Shown here: positions 48,626 to 58,373 of the stretch, piece after piece
How the letters are laid out: the number at the start of each line of letters is the position of its first letter
How positions within the stretch are numbered: the stretch's first letter is position 1
DNA from: Corallococcus sp. EGB
GTDB lineage: Bacteria; Myxococcota; Myxococcia; Myxococcales; Myxococcaceae
Direction of reading: 5' to 3'
Assembly: GCF_019968905.1 (NCBI RefSeq)
Contig: NZ_CP079946.1
Span: forward strand, 3,844,001 to 3,908,000
Length of the DNA: 64,000 nucleotides
Notes under the pieces: generated by a model
Told to the model about the DNA's origin: nothing
What the model saw: only the letters and a program-made list of their open reading frames with translations
The model's database searches: none
Made by a program: the position numbers and the translations under genes

Positions 48626-51091
48626 TCAGGGTGACGGCGGCGGGGCCTCCGCGCCGCTCTTGCCCTTCAGGGCCGAGCGGAAGAGGACCGCGGTGAGGAC
48701 GGCGAAGAACGCCAGGCCCCAGACGTTGGACCACGTCGGGTGCGCCAGCTCGCTCTCGCCCACGGCGTTGAGGAACGCGCCAATCCCACCCTCGTGCCCG
48801 AAGAGGGCGGGCAGGTTGATGGCGCGCGTCCAGGCGCCGTCGCTGGCGATTTCCAGGAACGCGATGAGCACGCCCGCGATGGAGCCGCCCGCGATGTAGC
48901 CGGAGGACATCAGCGTGCCGGGGGAGAACTCGGACTCCGCCGCGGTGCCGCCGCGCAGCTTGTCCACGAAGTGGCGCACCATGCCGCCCACGAAGATGGG
49001 GGCGGTGCTGCTGATGGGCAGGTACACGCCCACCGCGAAGGGCAACGCGGACACGCCGCACAGCTCCAGCATCAGCGCGATGAAGACGCCCAGCAGCACC
49101 AGGTCCCACGGCAGCCGCTGCGTGAGGATGCCGTCGATGATCAGCGCGAACAGCTGCGCCTTGGGCGCGGAGTAGCGGGTGAGCGTCTGGCCCTCGTACT
49201 CGCTGATGCGGCCGCCGATGCCCGGGTCCACCACGTACTGGATGGTGCCCTGGTCATCCACCAGGTAGCGGCCGGCGGGCACGGGCGTGTCCGCGCCGCG
49301 CACGAAGCCTTCCTTGTAGATGCGGTCCGGACCGGCGGTGACGGCCCCCGCGTCCGACAGCTTCAGCGACGGGCCGGTGGCCGGCGACAGCGTGAGGTTG
49401 GCCAGCTCCGTGGCCGGCACCGGGCGCCAGCTGCGCAGCTCCAGCGCGCCGTCCGCCGGCACCACGTCCAGGCGCTCCGCCCACAGCGAGCGCTTGAGCT
49501 TTTCGGGCGTCATGCCGCGCTGGGTGAGCTCTTCCTGGGACACCGCCCAGCGGTACGTGTGCTGGGTGCGCGTCTCCTGCGTCAGCTCCGTCACCTGCAC
49601 GTTCGGGTGCGTCTCCGGGATGACCGCGGTGGCGCCCTGGTTGAGCAGCACCAGCACCAGGCCGATGAACATGGCGCTGGTCAGCACGCCCACGAAGAGG
49701 GCGATCTGCTGCTTCTTGGGCGTGCCGCCCACGAGGAACGCCGTCTTCAAGTCCTGCGCGGTGGTACCGCCGTTGGACGCCGCGATGCCCACGATGGCCG
49801 CCGTGGTGAGCGCCATGAAGCGGTCCGGCGACGACGTCCAGCCGAACAGCAGGTACACGAGGCAGGTGACGAGCAGCGTGGCCACCACCATGCCGGAGAT
49901 GGGGTTGGACGAGGAGCCGATCTCACCCGTGATGCGCGCGCTCACCGTCACGAAGAAGAAGCCGAAGATGACGATGAGGATGGCGGAGATGAAGTTCACG
50001 TGCAGCGGCGGCGCCAGCCAGATGGCCAGGATGAGCAGCGCGCTGCCCACCAGCACCACCGTGATGGGAAGGTCCTGATCCGTGCGCAGCACCGTGGGCA
50101 GGGGCCCCTGCGTGCGCGACTGGCGCAGCGTCTCCACGCTGCGCTTGAAGGCGCCCACGATGGTGGGCATGGAGCGGATGAGGCTGATGAGGCCGCCCGT
50201 CGCCACCGCGCCCGCGCCGATGTAGAGCACGTACGCGTTGCGGATCTGATCCGGCGACATGTCCTTGATGAGCATCCCGTTGTGCACCAGCAGCGGCGTC
50301 TCCATGCCGCTGCCGAAGAACGAGATCATCGGGATGAGGATGAGGTAGCTGAGCACGCCGCCCGCGAAGGTGATGCCCGCCACGCGAGGCCCGATGATGT
50401 AGCCCACGCCGAGCAGCTCCGGGGACACCTCCGTGGAGAACACCGCGGCCTTGAGCCCCTTGATGGGCGCGCTGATGGCCTCCTTGAAGAGCTTCATCCC
50501 GGAGTAGGCGAACTTGTAGACGCCGCCAATGATGAAGCCCAGGATGACCGTGCGCGCGTTGGTGCCGCCCTGCTCGCCGACGATGAGCACGTCCGCGCTG
50601 GCGGTGCCCTCCGGGTAGGTGAGCTTGCCGTGCTCCTGGACGATGAGGCCCTGGCGCAGCGGAATCATCATCAGCACGCCCAGCACGCCGCCCAGCGCGG
50701 CGGTGAGGAACGCGTGCGTGAGGCTGATGTCGTAGCCCAGGATGAGCAGCGCGGGCAGCGCGGCCGCCACGCCGAAGGCGAGCGACTCACCCGCGGAGCC
50801 CGTCGTCTGGACGATGGTGTTCTCCAGGATGCTGGAGCGCCCCAGGGCCCGGAAGATGGCGATGGAGAGCACCGCCACCGGGATGGACGCCGACACCGTG
50901 AGTCCGACCTTGATGGCCAGGTACACGGACGACGCCGCGAACACGATGCCCAGCACCGACCCGAGCACCAGGCCGCGGAGGGTCAGCTCCGCGGGGGACT
51001 GCTCGGGGGGCACATAGGGTTTGTGCGGGGCGCCATGCGCCTCCGCGAGAGGAACGCGATCGTCGACGACCGGCGGGGAACCATGGGACAA
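48626..51091 (-). CDS. OPT-family oligopeptide/metal-chelate transporter
   Basis: An 821-residue polytopic membrane protein with about 15-16 hydrophobic helices. Family marks include LTLRGLVLGSVLGIVFAAS at the N terminus, TGSAGESLAFGVAAALPALL, KLTYPEGTASADVL, and late GVYLPISSTAPIFVGGMVRH. OPT carriers of the bacterial (YSL-like) branch import small peptides or metal chelates by proton symport. A 180-residue soluble insertion lies between membrane blocks (about 500-650, with YRWAVSQEELTQRG), which is longer than in many relatives. Start at MSHGSPPVV (51091). The 71 bases to the sigma-factor gene contain no other feature. Confidence 0.88.
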   Translation of the reverse strand: MSHGSPPVVDDRVPLAEAHGAPHKPYVPPEQSPAELTLRGLVLGSVLGIVFAASSVYLAIKVGLTVSASIPVAVLSIAIFRALGRSSILENTIVQTTGSAGESLAFGVAAALPALLILGYDISLTHAFLTAALGGVLGVLMMIPLRQGLIVQEHGKLTYPEGTASADVLIVGEQGGTNARTVILGFIIGGVYKFAYSGMKLFKEAISAPIKGLKAAVFSTEVSPELLGVGYIIGPRVAGITFAGGVLSYLILIPMISFFGSGMETPLLVHNGMLIKDMSPDQIRNAYVLYIGAGAVATGGLISLIRSMPTIVGAFKRSVETLRQSRTQGPLPTVLRTDQDLPITVVLVGSALLILAIWLAPPLHVNFISAILIVIFGFFFVTVSARITGEIGSSSNPISGMVVATLLVTCLVYLLFGWTSSPDRFMALTTAAIVGIAASNGGTTAQDLKTAFLVGGTPKKQQIALFVGVLTSAMFIGLVLVLLNQGATAVIPETHPNVQVTELTQETRTQHTYRWAVSQEELTQRGMTPEKLKRSLWAERLDVVPADGALELRSWRPVPATELANLTLSPATGPSLKLSDAGAVTAGPDRIYKEGFVRGADTPVPAGRYLVDDQGTIQYVVDPGIGGRISEYEGQTLTRYSAPKAQLFALIIDGILTQRLPWDLVLLGVFIALMLELCGVSALPFAVGVYLPISSTAPIFVGGMVRHFVDKLRGGTAAESEFSPGTLMSSGYIAGGSIAGVLIAFLEIASDGAWTRAINLPALFGHEGGIGAFLNAVGESELAHPTWSNVWGLAFFAVLTAVLFRSALKGKSGAEAPPPSP

Positions 51092-51162
51092 GCAGGCACT
51101 CCTGACAGAGAATCAGGGGGCCCGTTGTAGCAGGGTCTCCGCCGCCGTGCGAAAACAGCCCC

Positions 51163-52050
<888 letters not shown>

Positions 52051-52111
52051 GGATGAATTCTCCGAATCGGGCCTCCCGCCGGGGCGGAGGCGCTTGAAAG
52101 GTGCCCTGGGT

Positions 52112-52129
52112 TCAAGTCCCACAACTTGA
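52112..52129. promoter_or_regulatory. Inverted repeat upstream of the sigma-factor gene
   Basis: TCAAGT-N6-ACTTGA, a perfect 6+6 bp inverted repeat, lies 62-79 bases before the sigma gene start. On the - strand the left arm reads ACTTGA followed by ACCC, resembling a heat-shock-type -35 (CTTGAA), but no matching -10 is evident. A role as operator or autoregulatory promoter is possible. Confidence 0.35.
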
Positions 52130-52232
52130 CGTGTCTGCCCTGAGCAACCGGGATGCCAACCAGGGTTGGATGTATTCGCGTGTGTCTCCGAGGGGTTGGA
52201 GGACGCAGGTGGGTGTCCTCTGGCAACGGCCT

Positions 52233-52243
52233 GTAACCGTTAC
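52233..52243. promoter_or_regulatory. GTAAC-C-GTTAC palindrome in a 419-base gene-free region
   Basis: The interval 52051-52469 between the sigma gene and the transglutaminase gene holds no supportable gene; the + strand frame across it is antisense noise. The palindrome GTAAC-C-GTTAC is its clearest symmetrical site. Both flanking genes are on the - strand, so this region is the sigma-gene promoter area. Confidence 0.3.
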
Positions 52244-52469
52244 GCGTGGCCGATAGGAAATCCGCGGGTCTACGAGGGGAGAAAATGCACGGCGCACGGC
52301 CCCCGAGCGCACGTCGTCAGGGCGCTCGCGAATGGAAGTTCGCTGAAACGCTTAATGACGACGCGGGGCGACGGTGGCGACATTTCTCCACCTCGGCCGG
52401 GCGTCCCTGGGGAGGGCGGGCGACCGTCGACGGAAGCCCGCTTCCTTCTGGAGGGCACTTCTCTTCCGC

Positions 52470-54539
52470 TCAGGATGCGCGGGCAGTAGGGCTCGTCTGG
52501 CTGGCAGGCTTCGCGGCGCGGCGCTCGGCTTCCGCGTCCAGCGCGCGGCGCAAGGTGGCGAGCAGGTGCTCGGCCTCTCCCTCGCGCAGGGCCCGGCCGC
52601 CAAAGCGGGCCTCCAGGTAGCGGCGGGTGAGGGGCGTGAGCGCCAGCGCCAGCGGGTGGCCTTCACGCGCCAGGCGCGTCGTGAGGTCCTCCAGCGTCTC
52701 GTGCTCGAAGCGCGGCACGTGGGCCTTCTGGAGCGCCGCGTCCACCCGGTCGAGGAAGCGCGTGGCCTCCAGCACCGGAGCGCGGCCCGTCCACCGCGAG
52801 GCAAGGCGGCCCACGCGCCAGACGAGGAAGGCGATGACGGCGGCCGTCGCCCACGCGCGCGGCGGAGGCAGGCGGCTCGGGGCGGCGCTCTCGCGGGCAC
52901 CGGGAGGCGGGCGGGGCGGGCGGACGAGGGCGCTCGCGAGCTCGAACTGGTCGCGGAAGGAGTAGTCGACGACGGAGTTGCGCCAGCGCGCCTCCACCGC
53001 TTCGTAGATGGCGAGCAGCTTCTCCAGGAGCACGGGGCCCTGGCTCGAGCGGTGGGACGGCGGCGTCGCGTCCACCGTGACGAAGCCGCGCCCCGGCACC
53101 AGCACATGCGTCCAGGCGTGCGCGTCACCCGCACGCACCAGGTAGCCGCCATCCACGCGCGTGCCGCCAAAGAAGCCCGTGGCGAGCCGCGCGCCAATGC
53201 CCTGCGTGCGCAGCATCAGCGTGAGCGCGGTGGCGAAGTGCTCGCAGTGGCCCGCCTTGCGCACGAAGAGGAAGTCGGACAGCGGATCCGCCGACGTGCC
53301 TTCCTGGTCCAGCGTGTATGCGTAGTCCCGCTGCAGGAAGCTGGCGAGCCTGCGCGCCGCGGCCAAGGGTTCCTTCTCTCCCTGGAGCACGCGCGCCGCG
53401 AGCTGGGCCAAGCGCGGATCCAGGCGGGTAGGCAGCGCCAGGAGCTGATCCTTTTCCGCCTCGAGCAGGGCGGAGGACAGGCCCGCCCTGGCGTCCGGAG
53501 GCAGGCTGTAGGCCTCGTAGGTGTACGAGGGCGCTGTGACGGTGAAGCGCACCTCGCCCCCGCCCTGCAGCTGCACGGGGCTGGTCCGGGTGCCGGTGGG
53601 CGTGTGCGCCATGGCGTTGCCCAGCCGCGAGGGCGTCTCCAGGGCAATCAGCGTGCGGGCGCCGTACGCGGGCAGCAGCTCGATGCGCTGGTGCAGCAGC
53701 GTGTCGCTGGCGGGGCGCAGGGTGATCTGCCGCTCGGTCTGCTGCGCGCCCACGACGTTGGACCACTCCAGGCCGTCGAAGGTGTCATAGGTGCGGCCCA
53801 CCCAGTAGGCGTCCAGCGCGTCCGTGCCCGGGTCGGGCGTGAGCAGGGCGCGCAGCACCACGCGCGGGTTGCCCTTGATGGTGCCCGCGCCGCCCAGCCG
53901 CACGGTGTTCGAGTAGCCCGCGCTGCTCACCGCGCCCAGGCCCGGCGCCGAGCGCGGCCCCACCATGGCCCAGTTGAGGCGCGGGAAGAGGACGAAGAAG
54001 GCCACCGCGCCTGTCACCGCGAACGCCAGGCCCGCGGACAGCGGCCGCATGACGGCGCGCACCGGCACGGGCTCGCCGTCCGGCACCGCCGCCTCCACCA
54101 CGCCCAGCGCCAGGGCCAGGCTGGCCAGCACCCCGAAGGCGATGAGGCACAGCGCGTACGTCATGTCGCCCGACAGCGCCGCGCCACCGGCCACCATCAA
54201 CAGGCCCGTCAGGTGCGTCTGGCCCTCGGCCGCGGCGTCCGGCGTGGACAGCATGCGCTGCGCGGCGATGAGGCCCGCGAAGGAGCACGCGGCCACCACC
54301 GCGTTCATCGCCCCGGACGTCAGCTGGAGCCCCAGGAGCACCGCCGCCACCAGGAGCCCCAGCGCGGACAGGCGCGAGTGGCGCGCGACGAGCCGCACGT
54401 TGAACAGCGCCAGCACCAGCGCCGTGAAGAAGACGCCCAGCGCCCACAAGGGGAGCTGCCCGGACACGGCCATCGCGCCGAAGGCGGAGCCCGCCGCCAG
54501 GTCGCGCAGGAGGAGCCGCAGCCGCAGGGGATGCCTCAC
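52470..54539 (-). CDS. TgpA-like membrane transglutaminase (DUF3488 + transglutaminase core)
   Basis: A 689-residue inner-membrane protein. The N-terminal third holds about 6 hydrophobic helices (DUF3488-type). A periplasmic transglutaminase/cysteine-protease core follows with the catalytic triad in GHCEHFATAL (Cys), GDAHAWTHV (His) and VTVDATP (Asp), around residues 420-500. A final transmembrane helix near 570 (WATAAVIAFLVWRVGRLA) and a soluble C-terminal tail (DUF4129-like) end it. Family members such as Pseudomonas TgpA are needed for growth or envelope integrity. The GTG start overlaps the DUF58 stop (GTGA); it is the last gene of the MoxR operon. Confidence 0.87.
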   Translation of the reverse strand: MRHPLRLRLLLRDLAAGSAFGAMAVSGQLPLWALGVFFTALVLALFNVRLVARHSRLSALGLLVAAVLLGLQLTSGAMNAVVAACSFAGLIAAQRMLSTPDAAAEGQTHLTGLLMVAGGAALSGDMTYALCLIAFGVLASLALALGVVEAAVPDGEPVPVRAVMRPLSAGLAFAVTGAVAFFVLFPRLNWAMVGPRSAPGLGAVSSAGYSNTVRLGGAGTIKGNPRVVLRALLTPDPGTDALDAYWVGRTYDTFDGLEWSNVVGAQQTERQITLRPASDTLLHQRIELLPAYGARTLIALETPSRLGNAMAHTPTGTRTSPVQLQGGGEVRFTVTAPSYTYEAYSLPPDARAGLSSALLEAEKDQLLALPTRLDPRLAQLAARVLQGEKEPLAAARRLASFLQRDYAYTLDQEGTSADPLSDFLFVRKAGHCEHFATALTLMLRTQGIGARLATGFFGGTRVDGGYLVRAGDAHAWTHVLVPGRGFVTVDATPPSHRSSQGPVLLEKLLAIYEAVEARWRNSVVDYSFRDQFELASALVRPPRPPPGARESAAPSRLPPPRAWATAAVIAFLVWRVGRLASRWTGRAPVLEATRFLDRVDAALQKAHVPRFEHETLEDLTTRLAREGHPLALALTPLTRRYLEARFGGRALREGEAEHLLATLRRALDAEAERRAAKPASQTSPTARAS

Positions 54540-55513
54540 GCCGCCTCCCGCTCCGCCCCGACGTCCGCGTCCTCGAAGCCCACCCACGCGAGCGCCTGGA
54601 GGATGCGCCGCTCCTGGGACGCGCCCGCCGAGGGCCGCAGCGCGCGCTCCGGCAGCTGGAGGCCGACCTCATTGCCCCCGTCCAGCAGCTGGTGCGCCTG
54701 GGCGGCGAGCTCCTCGCAGCGGCGCTCCAGCGCGTCGCCCGTGAGGCCCGACTCCAGCGCGAGCTTCCACACGCGGCGCTCCTCGCGCTCGCGCTCCACC
54801 TTCAAGAGGCGGCCCGCCGCGGCGCTCTTGAGCCAGTGGACGCGGCGCGCGTCCTCGTTCACGCCCAGCTCGCGCAGGCCCGCCACGTCGCCGGTGCCAT
54901 CCAGGTGGCGCGGGCTGCCCGCCTCGCCGCGCGGGCCCCTCTCCGCGGGCCCCGGCTCATTGCAGGCGTAGCCCCGGCGCGGATACACGAGCAGCATCCC
55001 GTCCAGCGGGAACACCCGCGTCTTGGCGAAGAGGCCCAGGGGCCACGTGGTGGTGACGCGCACGCCGGACAGGCGCAGGGGGCCCCGGTGCGGCGCGGCC
55101 AGGTCCGCCCGGACGATGTGCTCCCTTCCGGCGGGCAGGTGGCCCAGCTTCCCGGTGCCGGTGAGGGGGGAGAGGTCCTCGGAGAACGTCAGCGCGAAGC
55201 CATGGCCCGTCTTGCGCGACACCGCCCAGCGGTACGCGAAGGGCTCGCGAGCGAAGGCCGCGTCCGCGCCCACCCTGCGCACCGTCAGGTCGCGCAGGCA
55301 GCGCTCCGACAGCACGCCGGACACCACCACCATGCTCAGGAGCAGGCCCAACAGCAGGTAGAGCAGGTTGTTGCCGGTGTTGAGCGCGCCCAACCCCACG
55401 CCGAACGTGACCACCAGGTACGTGCGGCCCGTCTTCGTCACGGACAGCGTGCGCGGCGGACGGAAGAAGGCGCGCAGCCGCGCCTTGAAGGAAGGGCGGG
55501 CGGGGGGCCTCAC
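54536..55513 (-). CDS. DUF58 domain protein
   Basis: A 325-residue membrane-anchored protein. Two close hydrophobic segments near the N terminus (TYLVVTFGVGLGALN and LLYLLLGLLLSMVVVSGVL) precede a periplasmic/cytosolic region, and the DUF58 signature occurs as GTGDVAGLRELGVNEDARRVHW (within residues 195-225) followed by WLKSAAAG. DUF58 proteins are the usual partners of MoxR ATPases and VWA-like proteins in surface or chaperone complexes. The GTG start at 55513 overlaps the moxR stop and its own stop overlaps the next GTG, so the three genes are translationally coupled. Confidence 0.87.
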   Translation of the reverse strand: MRPPARPSFKARLRAFFRPPRTLSVTKTGRTYLVVTFGVGLGALNTGNNLLYLLLGLLLSMVVVSGVLSERCLRDLTVRRVGADAAFAREPFAYRWAVSRKTGHGFALTFSEDLSPLTGTGKLGHLPAGREHIVRADLAAPHRGPLRLSGVRVTTTWPLGLFAKTRVFPLDGMLLVYPRRGYACNEPGPAERGPRGEAGSPRHLDGTGDVAGLRELGVNEDARRVHWLKSAAAGRLLKVEREREERRVWKLALESGLTGDALERRCEELAAQAHQLLDGGNEVGLQLPERALRPSAGASQERRILQALAWVGFEDADVGAEREAA

Positions 55514-56490
55514 CGGGGCGCCGCCACCTTGCGGGCAATCTCCTCCACCAGGTGCGCCGCCTCGTCCCGCGCGGACACGCCCTGCACGGCGCTGCGCAAC
55601 AGCACGCGGTGCGCCCAGCAGGGCACCAGCATGGCGCGCACGTCGCCGGGGGTGACGAAGTCGCGCCCCTCCCACAGGGCCTGGGCCCGGGCCGCGGACC
55701 CCAGCGCCAGCACCGCGCGGGTGGACGCGCCGCGCTCCAGGTCGCCGTGCTCGCGCGTGGCCCGCGCCAGCCGCACCACGTAGTCCGCCACCGCCGCGTC
55801 CAGCCTCACGTCCTGGGCGAACTCGCGCAGCGACGCCAGCTCCTCCGGCCCCGTCACCGCCTCCACGGAGGGCAGTGGGGACGCCGCGCCGCGCGTGGTG
55901 AGCAGGTGCGCCTCCACGTCCGGCGCCGGGTGGCCCAGCGACAGGCGCACGAGGAAGCGGTCCAGCTGCGAGTCCGGCAGGGGATACGTGCCGGAGAAGT
56001 CCACCGGGTTCTGGGTGGCCACCACCGTGAAGGGCGAGGGCAGCGCGTGCGTCTGCCCGTCCAGCGACACCTGGCCCTGGGCCATGCCCTCCAGGAGCGC
56101 GGACTGGGTGCGCGGGGGCGCGCGGTTGAGCTCGTCCGCCAGCACCAGCTGCCGGAACAGCGGCCCGGGCCGGAAGGAGAAGGTGGCCGTCTGTGCGTGG
56201 AACACCTGCGCGCCCAGGATGTCCGCCGGCAGCAGGTCCGCGGTGAACTGGATGCGGGAGAAGGACAGGGCGCACGCGCGGGCCAGCGCCTCCGCCAGCG
56301 TCGTCTTGCCCACGCCGGGCATGTCCTCCAGAAGCAGGTGCCCGCCCGCCACCACGCAGGTGACGACGCGGCGGACCTCCTCCGGCTTGCCCTGCACGGC
56401 ACGGCCCAGCTGGGCGGCGAGCCGCTCCATCACCGCGCGCGCGGAAGCAGGGGAGGGAACTGGACCGAGGACGCGGGCGGGCTGGGTCAT
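55510..56490 (-). CDS. MoxR-type AAA+ ATPase
   Basis: A 326-residue AAA+ protein with EDMPGVGKTT (Walker A), LVLADELNRAPPRTQSALLE (Walker B and the MoxR ENR-like segment), VVATQNPVDFSGTYPLPDSQ (sensor 1 region) and LDRFLVRL (arginine finger region). MoxR ATPases act as chaperones for assembly or activation of partner complexes, commonly with DUF58 and transglutaminase-like proteins encoded downstream, exactly as here. Start ATG 56490 (MTQPARVLG). The 144-base region upstream (56491-56634) separates it from a STAS gene on the same strand. Confidence 0.92.
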   Translation of the reverse strand: MTQPARVLGPVPSPASARAVMERLAAQLGRAVQGKPEEVRRVVTCVVAGGHLLLEDMPGVGKTTLAEALARACALSFSRIQFTADLLPADILGAQVFHAQTATFSFRPGPLFRQLVLADELNRAPPRTQSALLEGMAQGQVSLDGQTHALPSPFTVVATQNPVDFSGTYPLPDSQLDRFLVRLSLGHPAPDVEAHLLTTRGAASPLPSVEAVTGPEELASLREFAQDVRLDAAVADYVVRLARATREHGDLERGASTRAVLALGSAARAQALWEGRDFVTPGDVRAMLVPCWAHRVLLRSAVQGVSARDEAAHLVEEIARKVAAPR

Positions 56491-56634
56491 CTGGGCGCGC
56501 ACTCTAGCCCAGGCGAACGCCCGCCGGCACCCCTCCAGGCCGCGCGTGTTCCACGCCGGATGCCCGCCTGCCATGGAGGCGCGGGCGCTTCTGTCCGGGG
56601 ATGCACGCGACCCGGAGGAACTCCGGGGGGGGAC

Positions 56635-56961
56635 TCAGACGGACAGGATGTCCTCGGGCGTGTAGTAGGGCCGGTGCGTCGTCGGCGCGGACAGCACGCC
56701 GAAGTAGCGGAACATCCGCTCGTGGTGCGTGGCCAGCCCGCGCAGCTGCACGGCGCTGTCCTTCAGGCCGTGGGTCAGGATGCCCACCGCGCTGTCCTTG
56801 AACTCACGCAGGTGCGCGAAGTCCAGGACGACCTCGCTCTGCCCCAGCGCTTTCAGCGAGCTGCTCAGCTCCTGCGCCGTACGGCCGTCCAGCGTTCCTT
56901 CCAGGCGCAAGGTGATCCGACCCGCCGCCTCCTCCTCCCGATGAATCCGAAGCCCCGTCAT
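56635..56961 (-). CDS. STAS-domain protein
   Basis: A 108-residue single-domain protein with the STAS pattern: RITLRLEGTLDGRTAQELSS (strand-loop-helix), EVVLDFAHLREFKDSAVGIL with the conserved D-S phospho-site region (FKDSAVG), and QLRGLATHHERMFRYFGVL. It resembles anti-sigma-factor antagonists such as SpoIIAA, which are controlled by phosphorylation of the Ser in D-S. No anti-sigma kinase gene is adjacent. I prefer ATG 56961 with GGGAG upstream; ATG 56988 would add nine residues. Confidence 0.8.
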   Translation of the reverse strand: MTGLRIHREEEAAGRITLRLEGTLDGRTAQELSSSLKALGQSEVVLDFAHLREFKDSAVGILTHGLKDSAVQLRGLATHHERMFRYFGVLSAPTTHRPYYTPEDILSV

Positions 56962-57184
56962 GTCACGCGCTCCCGCTGAGGTATGCACCTGTGTGCAACC
57001 TGCGATGATGAAATGGCGGCTGCGTCACGGTGCCGGGCCACAGGGGTAGCCCGGGTTCCCACGCCCGGGTGGGGGTGCACAGCCGGAGCAGCACAGTGCA
57101 CCTTCACGAGCGATCACGTCAGTGGCGGGCCTGCAACTTCGGTTGGAGTGTTGGCGACCGGGCGGAGCGCATGTCACGCAGCGG

Positions 57185-57922
57185 TCAACCCTTGCGGTCG
57201 GTTGTTGCCTGCTCGGCACGCAGGCTGATGGCGCGCTCCTGCTGGGCCTTCAGCTTGCGGAACTCCTTCACGACCTTGGCGGGGTAGCCGGCCATGAACT
57301 TCACCCGGTTCTCCTTCTTGGCCAGGATGCGCTTCGCCAGCGAGGGGCCCGCGTTGTAGGCGACGAGCGCGCCCTCCACGGAGCCGAAGCGGCTGATGAG
57401 GTCCGCCAGGTAGGCCGTGCCCAGGTTCACGTTGGTTTCGAAGTCGAAGAGGTTGGTGTGGCGGCCCAGCTTGTAGCCGGACTTCTCCGCCAGGTACTTG
57501 CCCGTGTCGGGCATCACCTGCATGAGGCCCATGGCGCCCACGCCGGACACCGCGTAGTTGTTGAAGGAGGACTCGCAGCGGATCAGCGCCACCACCAGCA
57601 GCGGATCCAGGTTGTTGCGCTCCGCCTCGCGGACGATGGACACCGCCAGCCGGCGCTGCTGCCGGTCCGGGAGCCCGGAGGCGCGCACGGCCTCGGCCAC
57701 GCCCATCTGCTCCGCGCGGAGGTAGTCCGCTTCATCCTCGTACTGCTGCAGCCGGGCCAGGGCCGCCTTGAGCTGCGCGTCCTTCTCCGCCAGCTGCGCC
57801 CTCAGGGCCGCGACGTCCGGCGCCTCCCCCTGCGCGCCCACAGGCACCTGCACCGGGAAAGCCACCGAGTTGGTCCCCACCAGCATCGCCGCCGCCGCCA
57901 TCGCCACCGTCCAGCCCCGCAT
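57185..57922 (-). CDS. Secreted lytic transglycosylase (SLT domain)
   Basis: A 245-residue protein with a signal peptide (RGWTVAMAAAAMLVGTNSVA), a coiled-coil stretch (about 35-75, VAALRAQLAEKDAQLKAALA) and an SLT domain: ALIRCESSFNN with catalytic Glu117, GVGAMGLMQVMPDTG, NVNLGTAYLADLI, and VAYNAGPS. It cleaves peptidoglycan glycan strands. The start at 57922 has GGAGGGCGAG directly upstream and opens the signal peptide. The 223 bases downstream (56962-57184) hold no gene. Confidence 0.88.
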   Translation of the reverse strand: MRGWTVAMAAAAMLVGTNSVAFPVQVPVGAQGEAPDVAALRAQLAEKDAQLKAALARLQQYEDEADYLRAEQMGVAEAVRASGLPDRQQRRLAVSIVREAERNNLDPLLVVALIRCESSFNNYAVSGVGAMGLMQVMPDTGKYLAEKSGYKLGRHTNLFDFETNVNLGTAYLADLISRFGSVEGALVAYNAGPSLAKRILAKKENRVKFMAGYPAKVVKEFRKLKAQQERAISLRAEQATTDRKG

Positions 57923-58070
57923 CTCGCCCTCCCCTGGCGCCCCAACTGACCGCGCCTGCTGACTCGCCCACACCCAGCGGCTAAGCAGGCAACGTGCCAG
58001 CGGACGTTGCGTGCGCTGGATGGCTCACGGATCCTTAAGAGAGGGGCCGAAATGGGGCCGGCGCCGCCCG

Positions 58071-58113
58071 GGGCATCCGGAAAAAATGCCCGGCCTGGGA
58101 AGTTTGTTTCCCA
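58071..58113. promoter_or_regulatory. Two adjacent inverted repeats in a divergent intergenic region
   Basis: GGGCAT-N9-ATGCCC (58071-58091) and TGGGAA-N6-TTCCCA (58096-58113) lie side by side between the transglycosylase gene and the + strand lmo0937-type gene. They could be transcription-factor sites or a weak terminator; the A-rich loop of the first argues against simple chance. Confidence 0.35.
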
Positions 58114-58140
58114 ACCTGACCCTGCAGAAAGCACCACCTG

Positions 58141-58169
58141 TTGCCGCGGTGCGCCCGCGTCCCTAGCTT
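58141..58169 (+). promoter_or_regulatory. Promoter of the lmo0937-type gene
   Basis: TTGCCG (58141-58146), 17 bases, TAGCTT (58164-58169), followed by GCG. The same TAnCTTGCG extended -10 is seen at 60120 and 61522 with equal spacing, which strengthens all three calls. Confidence 0.5.
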
Positions 58170-58214
58170 GCGCCCGGTCTGACTTTCGAGGCCCGGTGTG
58201 GCGGGAGGCGTGGC

Positions 58215-58373
58215 GTGTACTGGACCATGGGCATCATCTTGTTGGTGTTGTGGGTGATGGGGCTGATCACTGGTTCGACGGAGGGGCAGTGGGTGCACCT
58301 CCTGCTGGTGTTCTCGATCATCGCGTTCGTGCTGGCCGTGGCGTCGCTGGGGCGCCGGCGGGGGCTGGCGTGA
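58215..58373 (+). CDS. lmo0937-family small membrane protein
   Basis: A 52-residue peptide starting at GTG 58215 with GGGAGG 6 bases upstream. It reads VYWTMGIILLVLWVMGLITG, then TEGQWVHLLLVFSIIAFVLA, then a basic GRRRGLA end. Two membrane helices separated by a short polar turn and the initial xYWTxGxIL are typical of the lmo0937/DUF5670 family, widespread stress-linked small membrane proteins of unknown function. The stop overlaps the next gene start (GTGA). Confidence 0.75.
   Translation: MYWTMGIILLVLWVMGLITGSTEGQWVHLLLVFSIIAFVLAVASLGRRRGLA

Noticed and set aside
48740..51130. A 796-codon + strand frame
   Set aside because: Antisense to the OPT transporter; composition is mostly Arg, His, Ala and Glu with no recognisable domain.
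52100..52122. A TTCAAGT-type tRNA T arm upstream of the sigma gene
   Set aside because: Only one of the four tRNA arms can be drawn, the stem has a mismatch, and the bases are better explained as an inverted repeat.
52246..52620. A 124-codon + strand frame in the gap before the transglutaminase gene
   Set aside because: Arg/Ala/Ser-rich, no ribosome-binding site, and its second half is antisense to a real gene.
52374..54971. An 865-codon + strand frame over the transglutaminase operon
   Set aside because: Antisense noise; the - strand genes have catalytic motifs and coupled starts.
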